Assembly: GCA_002363865.1 (NCBI GenBank)
Contig: DEWY01000006.1
Span: 310,001 to 374,000 of the forward strand
Length of the DNA stretch: 64,000 bases
Direction: 5' to 3'
DNA from: Caulobacteraceae bacterium UBA3198
Lineage (GTDB): Bacteria > Pseudomonadota > Alphaproteobacteria > Caulobacterales > Caulobacteraceae
Both the position numbers and the translations under genes were made by a program. The notes below the pieces were generated by a model. That model was given only the letters and a program-made list of their open reading frames with translations, did no database searches and was not told where the DNA came from. Below, piece after piece: positions 35,308 to 44,572 of this stretch; positions within the stretch are counted from its first letter, which is position 1; each line of letters opens with the position of its first letter.

Positions 35308-36540
35308 TTACCGGCCGCGGCGGTCGCGCTTGGCGGTCCCGCGCAGGCGCAGGGCGTTGAGCTTGATGAAGCCGGCCGCGTCGCGCTGATCGTAGGCCAC
35401 CTTGCCTTCTTCGAAGGTGACCAACTCCTGGTCGTACAGGGAATAGGGGCTGGAGCGGCCGATGACGGTGACATTGCCCTTGTAGAGCTTCACCCGAACC
35501 TGGCCCGCCACGTGGGCCTGGGAGTGGTCGATGGCCGCCTGCAGCATCTCGCGCTCGGGGCTGAACCAGAAGCCGTTATAGATCAGCTCCGCATAGCGGG
35601 GCATCAGCTCGTCCTTCAGGTGGGCGGCCCCACGATCCAGGGTGATCGACTCGATCCCCCGGTGGGCGGCCAGCAGGATGGTCCCGCCGGGCGTCTCATA
35701 GACGCCGCGGGACTTCATGCCGACGAAGCGGTTCTCCACCAGGTCCAGGCGGCCGATCCCGTTGTCGTGGCCCAGCTTGTTCAGGCGGGTGAGCAGGGCG
35801 GCCGGCGACAGGACCTCGCCATCGATGGCGATGGGATCGCCCTTCTCGAAGTCGATTGTGATGATCGTCGCCTTGTCCGGCGCATCCTCTGGCGAGAGGG
35901 TGCGCATATGGACGAATTCCGGGGCTTCCACCGCCGGGTCCTCCAGCACCTTCCCCTCGGAGGAAGAGTGCAGGAGGTTGGCGTCGACGCTGAAGGGCGC
36001 CTCGCCGCGCTTGTCCTTGGTGATCTTGATCTGGTGCTTCTCGGCGAAGTCCAGCAGGGCCTCGCGGCTCTTGAAATCCCATTCCCGCCAGGGGGCGATC
36101 ACGTGGATGTCGGGCTCCAGCGCATAATAGCCGAGCTCGAAGCGGACCTGGTCATTGCCCTTGCCGGTGGCCCCGTGGCTGACGGCGTCGGCGCCGGTGG
36201 CCCGGGCGATCTCGATCTGCCGCTTGGCGATCAGCGGCCGGGCGATGGAGGTGCCCAGCAGATACTGGCCCTCATAGACCGTATTGGCGCGGAACATCGG
36301 GAAGACGAAGTCGCGGACGAACTCCTCGCGGACATCCTCGATGAAGATGTTCTCGGGCTTGACGCCGGCGGCCAGGGCCTTGGCCCGCGCCGGCTCGATC
36401 TCTTCGCCCTGGCCGAGGTCGGCGGTGAAGGTCACCACCTCGGCGCCGTACTCGGTCTGCAGCCACTTGAGGATGATCGAGGTGTCCAGGCCGCCGGAAT
36501 AGGCGAGGACGACTTTCTTGATCGGCTTGTCGGCGGCCAT
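35308..36540 (-). CDS. argG: Argininosuccinate synthase
   Basis: A 410-residue enzyme that joins citrulline and aspartate with ATP in arginine synthesis. The P-loop pyrophosphatase motif is VVLAYSGGLDTS, and GATGKGNDQVRFE and the APWREWDF block are diagnostic. Length is standard. The C-terminus ends in a basic tail (RGTAKRDRRGR), slightly unusual. A small membrane-protein gene starts upstream on the same strand. Confidence 0.98.
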   Translation of the reverse strand: MAADKPIKKVVLAYSGGLDTSIILKWLQTEYGAEVVTFTADLGQGEEIEPARAKALAAGVKPENIFIEDVREEFVRDFVFPMFRANTVYEGQYLLGTSIARPLIAKRQIEIARATGADAVSHGATGKGNDQVRFELGYYALEPDIHVIAPWREWDFKSREALLDFAEKHQIKITKDKRGEAPFSVDANLLHSSSEGKVLEDPAVEAPEFVHMRTLSPEDAPDKATIITIDFEKGDPIAIDGEVLSPAALLTRLNKLGHDNGIGRLDLVENRFVGMKSRGVYETPGGTILLAAHRGIESITLDRGAAHLKDELMPRYAELIYNGFWFSPEREMLQAAIDHSQAHVAGQVRVKLYKGNVTVIGRSSPYSLYDQELVTFEEGKVAYDQRDAAGFIKLNALRLRGTAKRDRRGR

Positions 36541-36611
36541 GGGGCGAGGTCTTTCGAGTGGGTCGGAGAGATGGAAACTGGCGCGGCTTTAAGATCGAAC
36601 GGGGCGCCCGT

Positions 36612-36977
36612 TCAAGACTTAAGCGCGCCTTCCTCGTCCAGCTGAGCCATGGCCGCGTGCAGCCAGCGCAGATGATAGAGGGCGAAAACCCCGGCCAGGG
36701 TGGCGCGGATGCCGAACAGCACCAGGGCGTCCGGCGTGCCCGGCGCGGTCTGTCGGTTCTGCCAGAGCAGCATGAGGCTGAGCAGGAAGGCGATGGTGGG
36801 GATCAGCAGCAGGGCGATGTGACGCGGGACCCGCATCATGGCCCGGCCGTCCCGGGCGAACTGCAGCGGCATCTTGGTGTCAGCCGGCACCCGCGACCAC
36901 GCCTTGTGCGAGGCGCTGGCCATGATCGACAGGGAGACGATCCACAGGGCGTCCCCCACAATACCCAGCCAGTTCAT
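36612..36977 (-). CDS. Small membrane protein of unknown function
   Basis: A 121-residue protein with three probable membrane segments: residues about 3-20, 55-75 and 85-105. It begins MNWLGIVGDALWIVSLSIMA and carries a conserved-looking SHKAWSRVPADTKMPLQ loop. Codon use matches its neighbours, and GAGAGACGG precedes the start. It lies between kup and argG on the same strand. No family was recognised. Confidence 0.75.
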   Translation of the reverse strand: MNWLGIVGDALWIVSLSIMASASHKAWSRVPADTKMPLQFARDGRAMMRVPRHIALLLIPTIAFLLSLMLLWQNRQTAPGTPDALVLFGIRATLAGVFALYHLRWLHAAMAQLDEEGALKS

Positions 36978-37048
36978 CCGTCTCTCCCCGCAACCTTGCT
37001 CGCCCGACCCATGGCCCAGTTAGGGCCTTTGAGTCCAGGCTAGCGGCC

Positions 37049-38965
37049 CTAGACGGTGACTTGGGTGCCCAGCTCCACTACCCGGCCCGGCGGGATCTTG
37101 AAGAAGTCCGTCGGGTTGGCGGCGTTGCGCATCAGATAGATGAACAGGCGGTCCTGCCAGAGCGGCATGCCCGACTGGGCCGAGGGCACCACCGAGCGGC
37201 GGCCGAGGAAGAAGCTGGTGGCCATGATGTCGAACTTCAGGCCGAGCTTGCGGCAAAGCCCGAGCGCCTTGGGCAGGTTGGGGCTTTCCATGAAGCCATA
37301 GGCGACCACGACCTTCTTGAAGTCCTCATTGACCGGCTCGATCTTGATCCGGTCCTCGTCCTTGACCCTGGGCGTCTCGGTGGTGCGGACGGTGAGGATG
37401 ACGTTCTTCTCATGCAGCACCTTGTTGTGCTTGAGATTGTGCATCAGGGCCACCGGCGCGACGTCGGGATCGGAAGTGAGGAAGATGGCCGTACCCGGCG
37501 CCCGGTGCGGCGCCCGGGCCTTGAGGATTTCGGTCAGCTCGGTCAACTGGATGCTGTCGCGCCGGGTCTTGTCCGTGAGGATCTGGGCCCCGCGGGTCCA
37601 GGTCCACATGACGATCACCAGGCAGCCCCCCATCACCAGGGGGAACCAGGCGCCCTGGGGCACCTTGAGCAGGTTGGACGAGACGAAGACCAGGTCGATG
37701 ATGCCGAAAGCGCCGGCCGCCAGGGCCGCCTGCCACCAGGGCCGCTTCCACAGAGCGCCGATGATGACGAAGAACAACAGGGTGTCGACAAACATCGAAC
37801 CGGTCACCGCAATGCCATAGGCCGCCGCCAGGTTCGAGGAGTTCTGGAACATGGCCAGCAGGGCCAGCACCCCCACCAGCAGCAGCATGTTGACCTGCGG
37901 CACATAGATCTGACCGGCCAGGGTCTCGGAGGTGCGGCGGATGTCGATGCGCGGCAGCAGGCCAAGCTGCACCGCCTGCTGGGTGACCGAGAAGGCGCCG
38001 GTGATCACCGCCTGGCTGGCGATGACGGTGGCCGCCGTGGCCAGGATCAGCACCGGCCAGAAGGCCGCCTCGGGGATCATGGCGAAGAACGGGTTGAGGC
38101 GGGCGTCCGGGTTGTCCAGCACCATGGCGCCCTGGCCCAGATAGTTCAGCAGCAGGGCCGGGAAGACGAGGCCAGCCCAGGCCGCGCGGATCGGGCCTTT
38201 GCCGAAATGGCCCATGTCCGCATAGAGGGCTTCGGCCCCGGTGACCGCCAGGAAGACGCTGCCCAGGATGACGAAGCCCAGGAAGCCGTTGTCCAGCAGG
38301 AACAGCACGCCGTAGTGCGGCGACAGACCCATCAGGATCCGCGGGTCGTCAAAGATGTGCAGGACGCCCAGTCCGGCCAGGGTGATGAACCAGAGCGCCG
38401 TGATCGGGCCGAAATAGCGCGCCACGCTGGCGGTGCCCTTGGACTGCACCATGAACAGGGCGATCAGGATGCCCGCCGAGATCGGCAGGACGAAGGGCGA
38501 CAGGGCGCCCCCCACACCGGGCGCCACCTTCAGGCCCTCCACGGCGCTGAGCACCGAGAGGGCCGGGGTGATGATGCCGTCGGAATAGAACAGGGCCGCG
38601 CCCACCATGCCCAGGAAGAAGACCAGCGCCGAGCGCCGTCCCAGGGATCGCTGGGCCAGGGCCATCAGGGCGAGCGTCCCGCCCTCCCCCTTGTTGTCGG
38701 CCTGCAGCAGGAAGATCACATACTTCAGGGTGACGATGAGGATCAGCGCCCAGGTGACCAGCGAAACCACGCCGAAGACGGCCAGCTCGTCGGTCCCGCC
38801 GCTGCGGGAATGGGCGAGCGCCTCGCGCATGGCGTAGAGCGGGCTGGTCCCGATATCGCCGAAGACGACGCCGACGGAGCCTAGGGCGAGCGCCCAGAAG
38901 CCTTCCGCCTTGGGATGGGACGCGTCGGAATGCGCCTCGGCAGCCGATGGGGTCGGCTCACTCAT
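37049..38965 (-). CDS. kup: Potassium transporter Kup
   Basis: A 638-residue KUP/HAK/KT potassium:proton symporter with about 12 membrane helices and a C-terminal cytoplasmic domain. Signature blocks are GVVFGDIGTSPLYAMREAL near the N-terminus, LQADNKGEGGTLALMALAQ and YSDGIITPALSVLSAVEGL. The ATG at 38965 is preferred over a TTG directly before it; GGAGAG lies upstream. The gene appears monocistronic. Confidence 0.96.
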   Translation of the reverse strand: MSEPTPSAAEAHSDASHPKAEGFWALALGSVGVVFGDIGTSPLYAMREALAHSRSGGTDELAVFGVVSLVTWALILIVTLKYVIFLLQADNKGEGGTLALMALAQRSLGRRSALVFFLGMVGAALFYSDGIITPALSVLSAVEGLKVAPGVGGALSPFVLPISAGILIALFMVQSKGTASVARYFGPITALWFITLAGLGVLHIFDDPRILMGLSPHYGVLFLLDNGFLGFVILGSVFLAVTGAEALYADMGHFGKGPIRAAWAGLVFPALLLNYLGQGAMVLDNPDARLNPFFAMIPEAAFWPVLILATAATVIASQAVITGAFSVTQQAVQLGLLPRIDIRRTSETLAGQIYVPQVNMLLLVGVLALLAMFQNSSNLAAAYGIAVTGSMFVDTLLFFVIIGALWKRPWWQAALAAGAFGIIDLVFVSSNLLKVPQGAWFPLVMGGCLVIVMWTWTRGAQILTDKTRRDSIQLTELTEILKARAPHRAPGTAIFLTSDPDVAPVALMHNLKHNKVLHEKNVILTVRTTETPRVKDEDRIKIEPVNEDFKKVVVAYGFMESPNLPKALGLCRKLGLKFDIMATSFFLGRRSVVPSAQSGMPLWQDRLFIYLMRNAANPTDFFKIPPGRVVELGTQVTV

Positions 38966-39188
38966 CAAGACTCTCCGGAGACCGTGGGGGCGGCGTTTCA
39001 GTGTTCCAGACAGGACGTCTGCGCCCCGACGATGCGGCGGGCGCGATACACCCTTTCCGCATGGGGTTCAATCGCGCGGCCGGATTCGCCCCGCGGACGA
39101 TCGGCTTGCCGAGGAGCGCCGCCTTCTCCACCCTCCCGCAGCGAAAGGGCCGATCGGGGCCGATCCTTAATGCTGTGCAGGAGCACCC

Positions 39189-39983
39189 ATGGCTCGTCCC
39201 CTGGCCCTGGTGACCGGGGCGTCGGCCGGAATCGGCGCCGCCTTCGCCCGCGCCCTGGCCGCCGGGGGCCATGACCTGGCGCTCACCGCCCGAAGGCTGG
39301 ACCGCCTCGACGCCCTGGCGCACGAGCTTCGCGCCCGGCACGGGGTGGAGGTGCTGACCCTGGCCGCCGACCTGGCCGACCCAGCCGCGCCTGCGCGCCT
39401 GGCCGAGGTTTTGACGGCCCAGGGTCGCAGCGCCGATGTGCTGATCAACAATGCGGGCTATGGCCTGCCCGGGGGCTTTGGCGACAATGACTGGGCCGAC
39501 CAGGCCGCCGTCCTGCAGGTGATGCTGATCGCGCCCACCGAGCTGGCCCACCGGTTGCTGCCCGGCATGCTGAGCCGGCGCCATGGGCGCATCCTCAATG
39601 TCGCCTCCGTGGCTGGCATGACTCCCGGCGGGGTCGGGCTCTATGGGCCGGTGAAGCGCTATCTGATCGGCGCCTCCCAGAGCCTGCACATGGAATGCGC
39701 CGGGACCGGCGTTCATGTCAGCGCCCTGTGCCCCGGGCTGACCTGGTCGGAGTTTCACGACGTCAACGGCATGCGCGAACCGCTCAGCCGCGCCACGCCG
39801 CCCTGGCTGTGGATGCAGGCCGAGGCGGTGGTCGAGGCCGGGCTGACGGCGGTGGAGAGGAACCAGCCGGTCTGCGTGCCCGGCTTGGCGAACAAGGTCA
39901 TCGCCGGCCTCGCCCAGCACCTGCCCGCACGCTGGATCATGGCGCTGACCGCGTCCCAGGGCTGGCGTTTCGGCGAGCCCTGA
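39189..39983 (+). CDS. Short-chain dehydrogenase/reductase
   Basis: A 264-residue SDR of the DltE/YqjQ-like type. The cofactor motif is VTGASAGIGAAFARAL, NNAGYG stabilises the sheet, and the catalytic YxxxK is YGPVKRYL. The C-terminus extends with a short hydrophobic WIMALTASQGW segment. AGGAG lies eight bases before the ATG. It converges with the marC-like gene. The substrate is unknown. Confidence 0.88.
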   Translation: MARPLALVTGASAGIGAAFARALAAGGHDLALTARRLDRLDALAHELRARHGVEVLTLAADLADPAAPARLAEVLTAQGRSADVLINNAGYGLPGGFGDNDWADQAAVLQVMLIAPTELAHRLLPGMLSRRHGRILNVASVAGMTPGGVGLYGPVKRYLIGASQSLHMECAGTGVHVSALCPGLTWSEFHDVNGMREPLSRATPPWLWMQAEAVVEAGLTAVERNQPVCVPGLANKVIAGLAQHLPARWIMALTASQGWRFGEP

Positions 39984-39991
39984 GGTCCTGG

Positions 39992-40678
39992 TCACTCGGA
40001 TACGTAGGGCTTGGCGGCCTCGTTGAGGATCACCCCGCTGGTGGCGTCGGCGATCCCCACCAGGACGAACTGCACCGCCATGGCGCAGAGGATGAGGCCC
40101 AGCACCCGCACCACGATGGTCATGCCGATCCGGCCGAGGATCTTGCTGATCACCGGCGCGGCCCAGAAGCAGAGCATGGTCACCAGGGCGATGGCGCCGA
40201 TGACGCCCACCCCGATGGCCGCCCCGGCCAGGCCAAACGCCTTGGCCTCGCTGGCGTAGATGACCACCGAGGAGATGGCGCCGGGGCCGATCAGCAGGGG
40301 CATGGCGAAGGGGACGATCAGCCGCTCGAACTTGCGCCCGGCCCGGCCGCGGGGATTGTCGTCACCTTCGGCCATGGCCGAGAAGGTGGCCGTGAAGTCG
40401 TCCCGGGCCATCTCCAGCCCCAACAGGAACAGGATGATGCCGCCGGCGATGCGGAAGGCCGGCAGGGAGATGCCGAAGAAGGCCAGCAGGGCCAGGCCGG
40501 AGAAGTAGAAGAAGGTCAGGAAGCCCAGGATGAACAGGGCGATATAGACGGCCACGAGCCGCGCATCGCGGCCCTTGCTGCCCTGGGTCGCGGCGCCGAA
40601 CAGAGGGACGTTGCCGATCGGATCGATCAGGGCGAACAACGCCACGAAGAAGTTGACCGCAAAGTCAGCCTGGCTCAT
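39992..40678 (-). CDS. MarC-family integral membrane protein
   Basis: A 228-residue, six-helix membrane protein of the MarC/UPF0056 family. The N-terminal FFVALFALIDPIGNVPLF and the central PFAMPLLIGPGAISSVVIY are the paired family motifs. Despite its name, MarC is not an established antibiotic pump and its function is unknown. It converges with the SDR at 39189; pyrF begins divergently upstream. Confidence 0.92.
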   Translation of the reverse strand: MSQADFAVNFFVALFALIDPIGNVPLFGAATQGSKGRDARLVAVYIALFILGFLTFFYFSGLALLAFFGISLPAFRIAGGIILFLLGLEMARDDFTATFSAMAEGDDNPRGRAGRKFERLIVPFAMPLLIGPGAISSVVIYASEAKAFGLAGAAIGVGVIGAIALVTMLCFWAAPVISKILGRIGMTIVVRVLGLILCAMAVQFVLVGIADATSGVILNEAAKPYVSE

Positions 40679-40761
40679 GCCTCGGTCCTAGCTCAAAATT
40701 GAAGCGGCGCCGATGTCCCTTGTGGGGTCATACCGGTGCAAATCCGCCTGGAGCCCGCGCC

Positions 40762-41481
40762 ATGACCCTCACCGCCCGCCTGGACGCCGCCGTCGCCTGC
40801 GATCCGCGCCTGATCGTGCCCCTGGACCTGCCGACGGTCGATCAGGCGCGGGAGATGGTGGCGGCGATCGGCGAGGCCGCCAGCTTCTACAAGATCGGGC
40901 TCGAGCTGTTCGCGTCCGACGGCATGACGCTGGCCCGGGAGCTCAAGGCCCAGGGCAAGCAGATCTTCCTGGACTGGAAGCTGCACGACATCGGCACCAC
41001 GGTGCAGCGCTCGGCCGCCGTGCTGGCCGAGTCCGGCTGCGACTTTCTCACTGTCCATGGCGAGCCCCAGGTGATGGCCGCCGCCGTGCGCGGCCGTGGG
41101 CGGTCGAGCCTGAAGGTGCTGGCCGTCACTGTGCTCACCAGCCTGTCGGACGTGGACCTGATGGAGATGGGCTTCACCGAAACCGCCCGGTCCCTGGTGG
41201 AGCGGCGCATCCATCATGCGGTGGCCGCCGGCTGCGACGGGGTGATCGCCAGCCCCCATGAGGCGCAGCTGGCCCGGGCCATCGGCGGGCCGGACTTCCT
41301 GGTGGTGACGCCTGGCGTGCGCCCCGACTGGGCGGCGAAGAACGATCAGGCCCGGGCCGCCACTCCGGCCCAGGCCCTGCAGGCCGGCGCCTCGCACATT
41401 GTCTGCGGCCGCCCGATCACCGGCGCCAACGACCCACAGGCGGCGGCTCAGCGCATCGTGGCGGAGATGGCCGCGGTCTAG
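40762..41481 (+). CDS. pyrF: Orotidine-5'-phosphate decarboxylase
   Basis: A 239-residue enzyme for the last step of UMP synthesis. The catalytic D-K-x-x-D motif is in IFLDWKLHDIGTTV; phosphate-binding residues are in VTPGVRPD and IVCGRPITGA. The ATG at 40762 has GGAG upstream; a reading 63 bases longer is not supported. Its stop shares CTAG with the convergent gene. Confidence 0.97.
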   Translation: MTLTARLDAAVACDPRLIVPLDLPTVDQAREMVAAIGEAASFYKIGLELFASDGMTLARELKAQGKQIFLDWKLHDIGTTVQRSAAVLAESGCDFLTVHGEPQVMAAAVRGRGRSSLKVLAVTVLTSLSDVDLMEMGFTETARSLVERRIHHAVAAGCDGVIASPHEAQLARAIGGPDFLVVTPGVRPDWAAKNDQARAATPAQALQAGASHIVCGRPITGANDPQAAAQRIVAEMAAV

Positions 41482-42134
41482 TGGCCCTTGCCGCCCCCAT
41501 GGCCCTTACCGCCGTGACCGCCCCCGTGGCCGCCGCGGTAGCCCCCACGGACCGATATCCGAACGGAGGCTGACGCCGAGGCTGAAGCGGATGCATAGGC
41601 GCTGGCCGAGCCGCCCCCGCCGCCGACCACATAGTAGCCGCCGCCGCCATAGCCGCCGGTGGGGATCGGCCCCACGCCGCCGGCGCCTGCGAAGAAGCTG
41701 TCAGACAGCACCAGGCCGCCGCCCTGACCGCAGGCGCTCACGCAGGGACGGCAGCACGGCCCATAGGCGGGCGGCGGGTAGGACGGTGGTCCGTAGGCAG
41801 GGGGGCCGTAGGCAGGGGGCCCGTAGGCAGGCGGGTTATAAGCAGACGGCGGATAAGCCGGATGCGCCGCAGGGTGGCCATAGTCCTGGCGGTAGGGGCC
41901 GTATTCCTGGACGTAGCCGCGGGTTCCGTAGCCGTCGCTCACATAGGCCTGTTCATAGCCATAGGCCTCGCTGTAGCCGGAGCTGTGCTGATAGCCGCCG
42001 CCATAATAGCCGCCGGCCGAGGCCGGGCATGGATTATGGGCGGGACAGGCCGCCGCGGCGCCGGCGCTGGCAAGGGTCACGAGCAGGCCGGCGGCGAGGC
42101 CCGCAGGCAGGGCATGGTGAAGGGGCCGGGACAT
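41478..42134 (-). CDS. Exported Gly/Tyr/Pro-rich repetitive protein
   Basis: A 218-residue secreted protein. A signal peptide (residues 1-29, ending ASAGAAAAC) is followed by a Tyr/Gly-rich region, tandem AYGPP units (about 100-125), a CCRPCVSACG cluster, and an alternating Ser-Ala stretch (SASAYASASASASASV). It ends in a Gly/His/Lys tail (GGHGGGHGGKGHGGG). It looks like a structural or surface protein; the His-Gly tail could bind metal. No family was recognised. Repeat-rich DNA makes it prone to length variation. Confidence 0.75.
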   Translation of the reverse strand: MSRPLHHALPAGLAAGLLVTLASAGAAAACPAHNPCPASAGGYYGGGYQHSSGYSEAYGYEQAYVSDGYGTRGYVQEYGPYRQDYGHPAAHPAYPPSAYNPPAYGPPAYGPPAYGPPSYPPPAYGPCCRPCVSACGQGGGLVLSDSFFAGAGGVGPIPTGGYGGGGYYVVGGGGGSASAYASASASASASVRISVRGGYRGGHGGGHGGKGHGGGKGH

Positions 42135-42226
42135 CGGACGCTCCTGTTTACAAGTCTTAACAGGAACCTAACGTCTCAGGGCGCGGGGCGGCGAGTCGCT
42201 GCACTCTGTGCGCGAGCTTGACCGGA

Positions 42227-42430
42227 CTAGAAATCGACGGCGATGCCCTTGCGCTCCCAGTCGCCGAAGCGGGTGGGCTCGGGCCCCTTGGGACCGCCCT
42301 CTTCCGGCGGCGGCTGCAGGGCGGCCTCGGCCTCGCGACGGGCCTGGGCCTCTTCCAGGGCGCGGCGGGCCGCCGGCGTGAGGGGTTTGTCCGGCGCGGC
42401 GTTGGGGGGCAGGGTCTCGCTCATAGGCAT
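42227..42430 (-). CDS. DUF1674 protein (SDHAF4-like)
   Basis: A 67-residue protein ending EPTRFGDWERKGIAVDF, the conserved DUF1674 tail shared with the mitochondrial succinate dehydrogenase assembly factor SDHAF4. By analogy it may help insert flavin into succinate dehydrogenase; this is inferred. Two Met codons two residues apart are both possible starts. It is divergent from rsmB, with which it commonly pairs in this order of bacteria. Confidence 0.88.
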   Translation of the reverse strand: MPMSETLPPNAAPDKPLTPAARRALEEAQARREAEAALQPPPEEGGPKGPEPTRFGDWERKGIAVDF

Positions 42431-42438
42431 GATTTAGG

Positions 42439-43833
42439 ATGGCCAGGGCCGCTGCGCCAGTCACGGCGGCGCCGCGGGCGGCGGCGAAAGGCGCGCTCGC
42501 CTGCGATCTTTCCTTGCCTGAGGCCGGCGGAGCGGGCACGTCGCAGCCGGTGAACGACGACAATGATCTTGGCCTCCCCGCCCGGGGCGCCGCCCTCGAC
42601 ATCCTGACCGCCGCCCTGGCCCGCCGAACGGGTCTGGAAGAGGCGATCTCCACGCCCGCCTTCGGGGCCCTCTCGCCCCGGGACCGCGCCTTTGCGCGGG
42701 CCCTGGCCATGGCGACCCTGCGCCGGCTGGGGCCCATCGACCGGGCCCTGGACGCCAAGCTCGCCAAGTCGCCGCCGGACGGCGTGCGCCAGATCCTGCG
42801 CATTGGCGTCGCCCAGGCCTTCCTGCTGGAGACCCCGCCCTTTGCGGCCGTGGCCACCAGCGTGGATTTGGCCGCCTCGCGCCGCGACACCGCGCCGTTC
42901 AAGGGTCTGGTCAACGCCGTCCTGCGGGGCCTGCTGCGCGAACCGCCGAACCTGGATGAGCCCGACGCCCTGCCGCCGCCGTGGCTGATGGCCCGCTGGA
43001 GCGCCGCCTTCGGCCCGGAGACCGCCCTGGAGATCGCCAAGGTGATCGCCCAGGAGCCGGCCACCGACCTCTCCGTCCGCGACCCGTCCACCGCCCAGGC
43101 CCTGGCGGCCGAACTTGAGGCCGAGATCCTTCCCGGCGGCAGCCTGCGCACCGCCCGCCGCGGCGACCTGGCGACCTGGCCAGGCTTCGAGGCCGGCGCC
43201 TGGTGGGTGCAGGACGCCTCGGCGGCCATTCCCGCCCGCCTGCTTGAAGCCGGCCCCGACCAGCAGGTGCTCGACCTCTGCGCCGCACCCGGCGGCAAGA
43301 CCCTGCAGCTGGCGGCCACCGGCGCCAGCGTCACGGCCCTGGACCGTTCGGCCGGCCGGCTCAAGCGCCTGGCCGCCAATCTGGAGCGGATGGGGCTGAA
43401 GGCCGCCACCGTCACCGCCAATGCGGTCAACTGGACCGCCCCGGACCTGTTCGACGCCATCCTCCTGGACGCGCCGTGTTCGGCCACTGGCACCTTCCGC
43501 CGCCACCCGGATGTCCTGTGGGCCGCGCGGCCGGCCGACATCGCCAGCCTGTCCGAGACCCAGGCCCGGTTGTTGGACGCCACCGCGCCCCGCGTCGCCC
43601 CGCAAGGCCGGCTGGTCTACTGCGTCTGCAGCCTGGAGCCGGAGGAGGGCGAATCGCAGGTCGCGGGCTTCCTGGCCCGGCACCCGGGCTTTGTGCTGGA
43701 GCCCATCGCGCCCGGAGAAGGCGGCGCGCCGGCCGCCAGCGTGCGGCCCGACGGGACCCTGCGCATCCTGCCCTTCCACAGCCCGGGCGGAACCGACGGC
43801 TTCTATGTCGCCCGCTTCCTGCGGCAGAGCTAG
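42439..43833 (+). CDS. rsmB: 16S rRNA (cytosine-967 C5) methyltransferase RsmB
   Basis: A 464-residue SAM-dependent rRNA methyltransferase. An N-terminal NusB-like domain (about residues 48-170) precedes the Rossmann domain, with LDLCAAPGGKTLQL, LDAPCSATGTFRRHPD and the catalytic Cys in VYCVCSLEPEEGE. The first 37 residues are Ala-rich and atypical; GTG at 42550 is an alternative start that would give 427 residues and a wider promoter gap. It heads the rsmB, rpe, heparinase, purH order. Confidence 0.93.
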   Translation: MARAAAPVTAAPRAAAKGALACDLSLPEAGGAGTSQPVNDDNDLGLPARGAALDILTAALARRTGLEEAISTPAFGALSPRDRAFARALAMATLRRLGPIDRALDAKLAKSPPDGVRQILRIGVAQAFLLETPPFAAVATSVDLAASRRDTAPFKGLVNAVLRGLLREPPNLDEPDALPPPWLMARWSAAFGPETALEIAKVIAQEPATDLSVRDPSTAQALAAELEAEILPGGSLRTARRGDLATWPGFEAGAWWVQDASAAIPARLLEAGPDQQVLDLCAAPGGKTLQLAATGASVTALDRSAGRLKRLAANLERMGLKAATVTANAVNWTAPDLFDAILLDAPCSATGTFRRHPDVLWAARPADIASLSETQARLLDATAPRVAPQGRLVYCVCSLEPEEGESQVAGFLARHPGFVLEPIAPGEGGAPAASVRPDGTLRILPFHSPGGTDGFYVARFLRQS

Positions 43834-43909
43834 ACAGGGCGCGGCGAAGGCGCGCGGAGCGCCCCGGCGGTCCTTGTGGCCGCCCCGCGGCTTGGGTTAA
43901 GTCCAGACG

Positions 43910-44572
43910 ATGACGCGCACGCCTCTCATCGCCCCCTCCATCCTGGCCGCCGATTTCGCCCGCCTGGGCGAGGAGTGCCGCGCCATCGAAGCCGCCGGCG
44001 CCGACTGGGTGCATATCGACGTGATGGACGGCCATTTCGTGCCCAACATCACCATCGGGCCTGACATGGTGAAGGCCCTGAAGCCCCACGTCTCGATCCC
44101 CTTCGACGTGCATCTGATGATCGCGCCGGCCGATCCGTATATCGAGGCCTTCGCCAAGGCCGGCGCCGACCTGATCAGCGTCCACCCCGAGAGCGGGCCG
44201 CACCTTAGCCGCACCCTGCAGCTGATCCGCAGCCAGGGCTGCAAGGCCGGCGTGGTGTTCAACCCGTCCACCTCGCCCACGACCATCGAGGGGATCATGG
44301 ATCAGGTCGACCTGATCCTGGTGATGTCGGTCAATCCGGGCTTCGGCGGACAGAAGTTCATGACATCCCAGCTGGCCAAGATCCGCCGCCTGCGGGAGAT
44401 GATTGACGCCACGGGCCGGGAGATTCATCTGGAGGTCGACGGCGGCGTGACGCCGGAGACCGCCCCCCTCTGTGTAGAGGCCGGCGCCACGGCCCTGGTG
44501 GCCGGCACCGCCGTCTTCAAGGGCGGCGCCGACGCCTACGCCGCCAACATCACAGCCCTTCGGGGCGGGTGA
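43910..44572 (+). CDS. rpe: Ribulose-phosphate 3-epimerase
   Basis: A 220-residue TIM-barrel enzyme that interconverts ribulose-5-phosphate and xylulose-5-phosphate. Key blocks are APSILAADFARLG, HIDVMDGHFVPNITIGP with the metal/catalytic residues, VMSVNPGFGGQKF, and EVDGGVTPETA. Its TGA overlaps the GTG start of the heparinase gene (GTGA), so the two are translationally coupled. Confidence 0.97.
   Translation: MTRTPLIAPSILAADFARLGEECRAIEAAGADWVHIDVMDGHFVPNITIGPDMVKALKPHVSIPFDVHLMIAPADPYIEAFAKAGADLISVHPESGPHLSRTLQLIRSQGCKAGVVFNPSTSPTTIEGIMDQVDLILVMSVNPGFGGQKFMTSQLAKIRRLREMIDATGREIHLEVDGGVTPETAPLCVEAGATALVAGTAVFKGGADAYAANITALRGG

Noticed and set aside
37021..37051. TAGGGCC/GGCCCTA inverted repeat at the end of kup as a terminator
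   Set aside because: The stem is only 7 bases with a 17-base loop, overlaps the stop codon and has no T-run.
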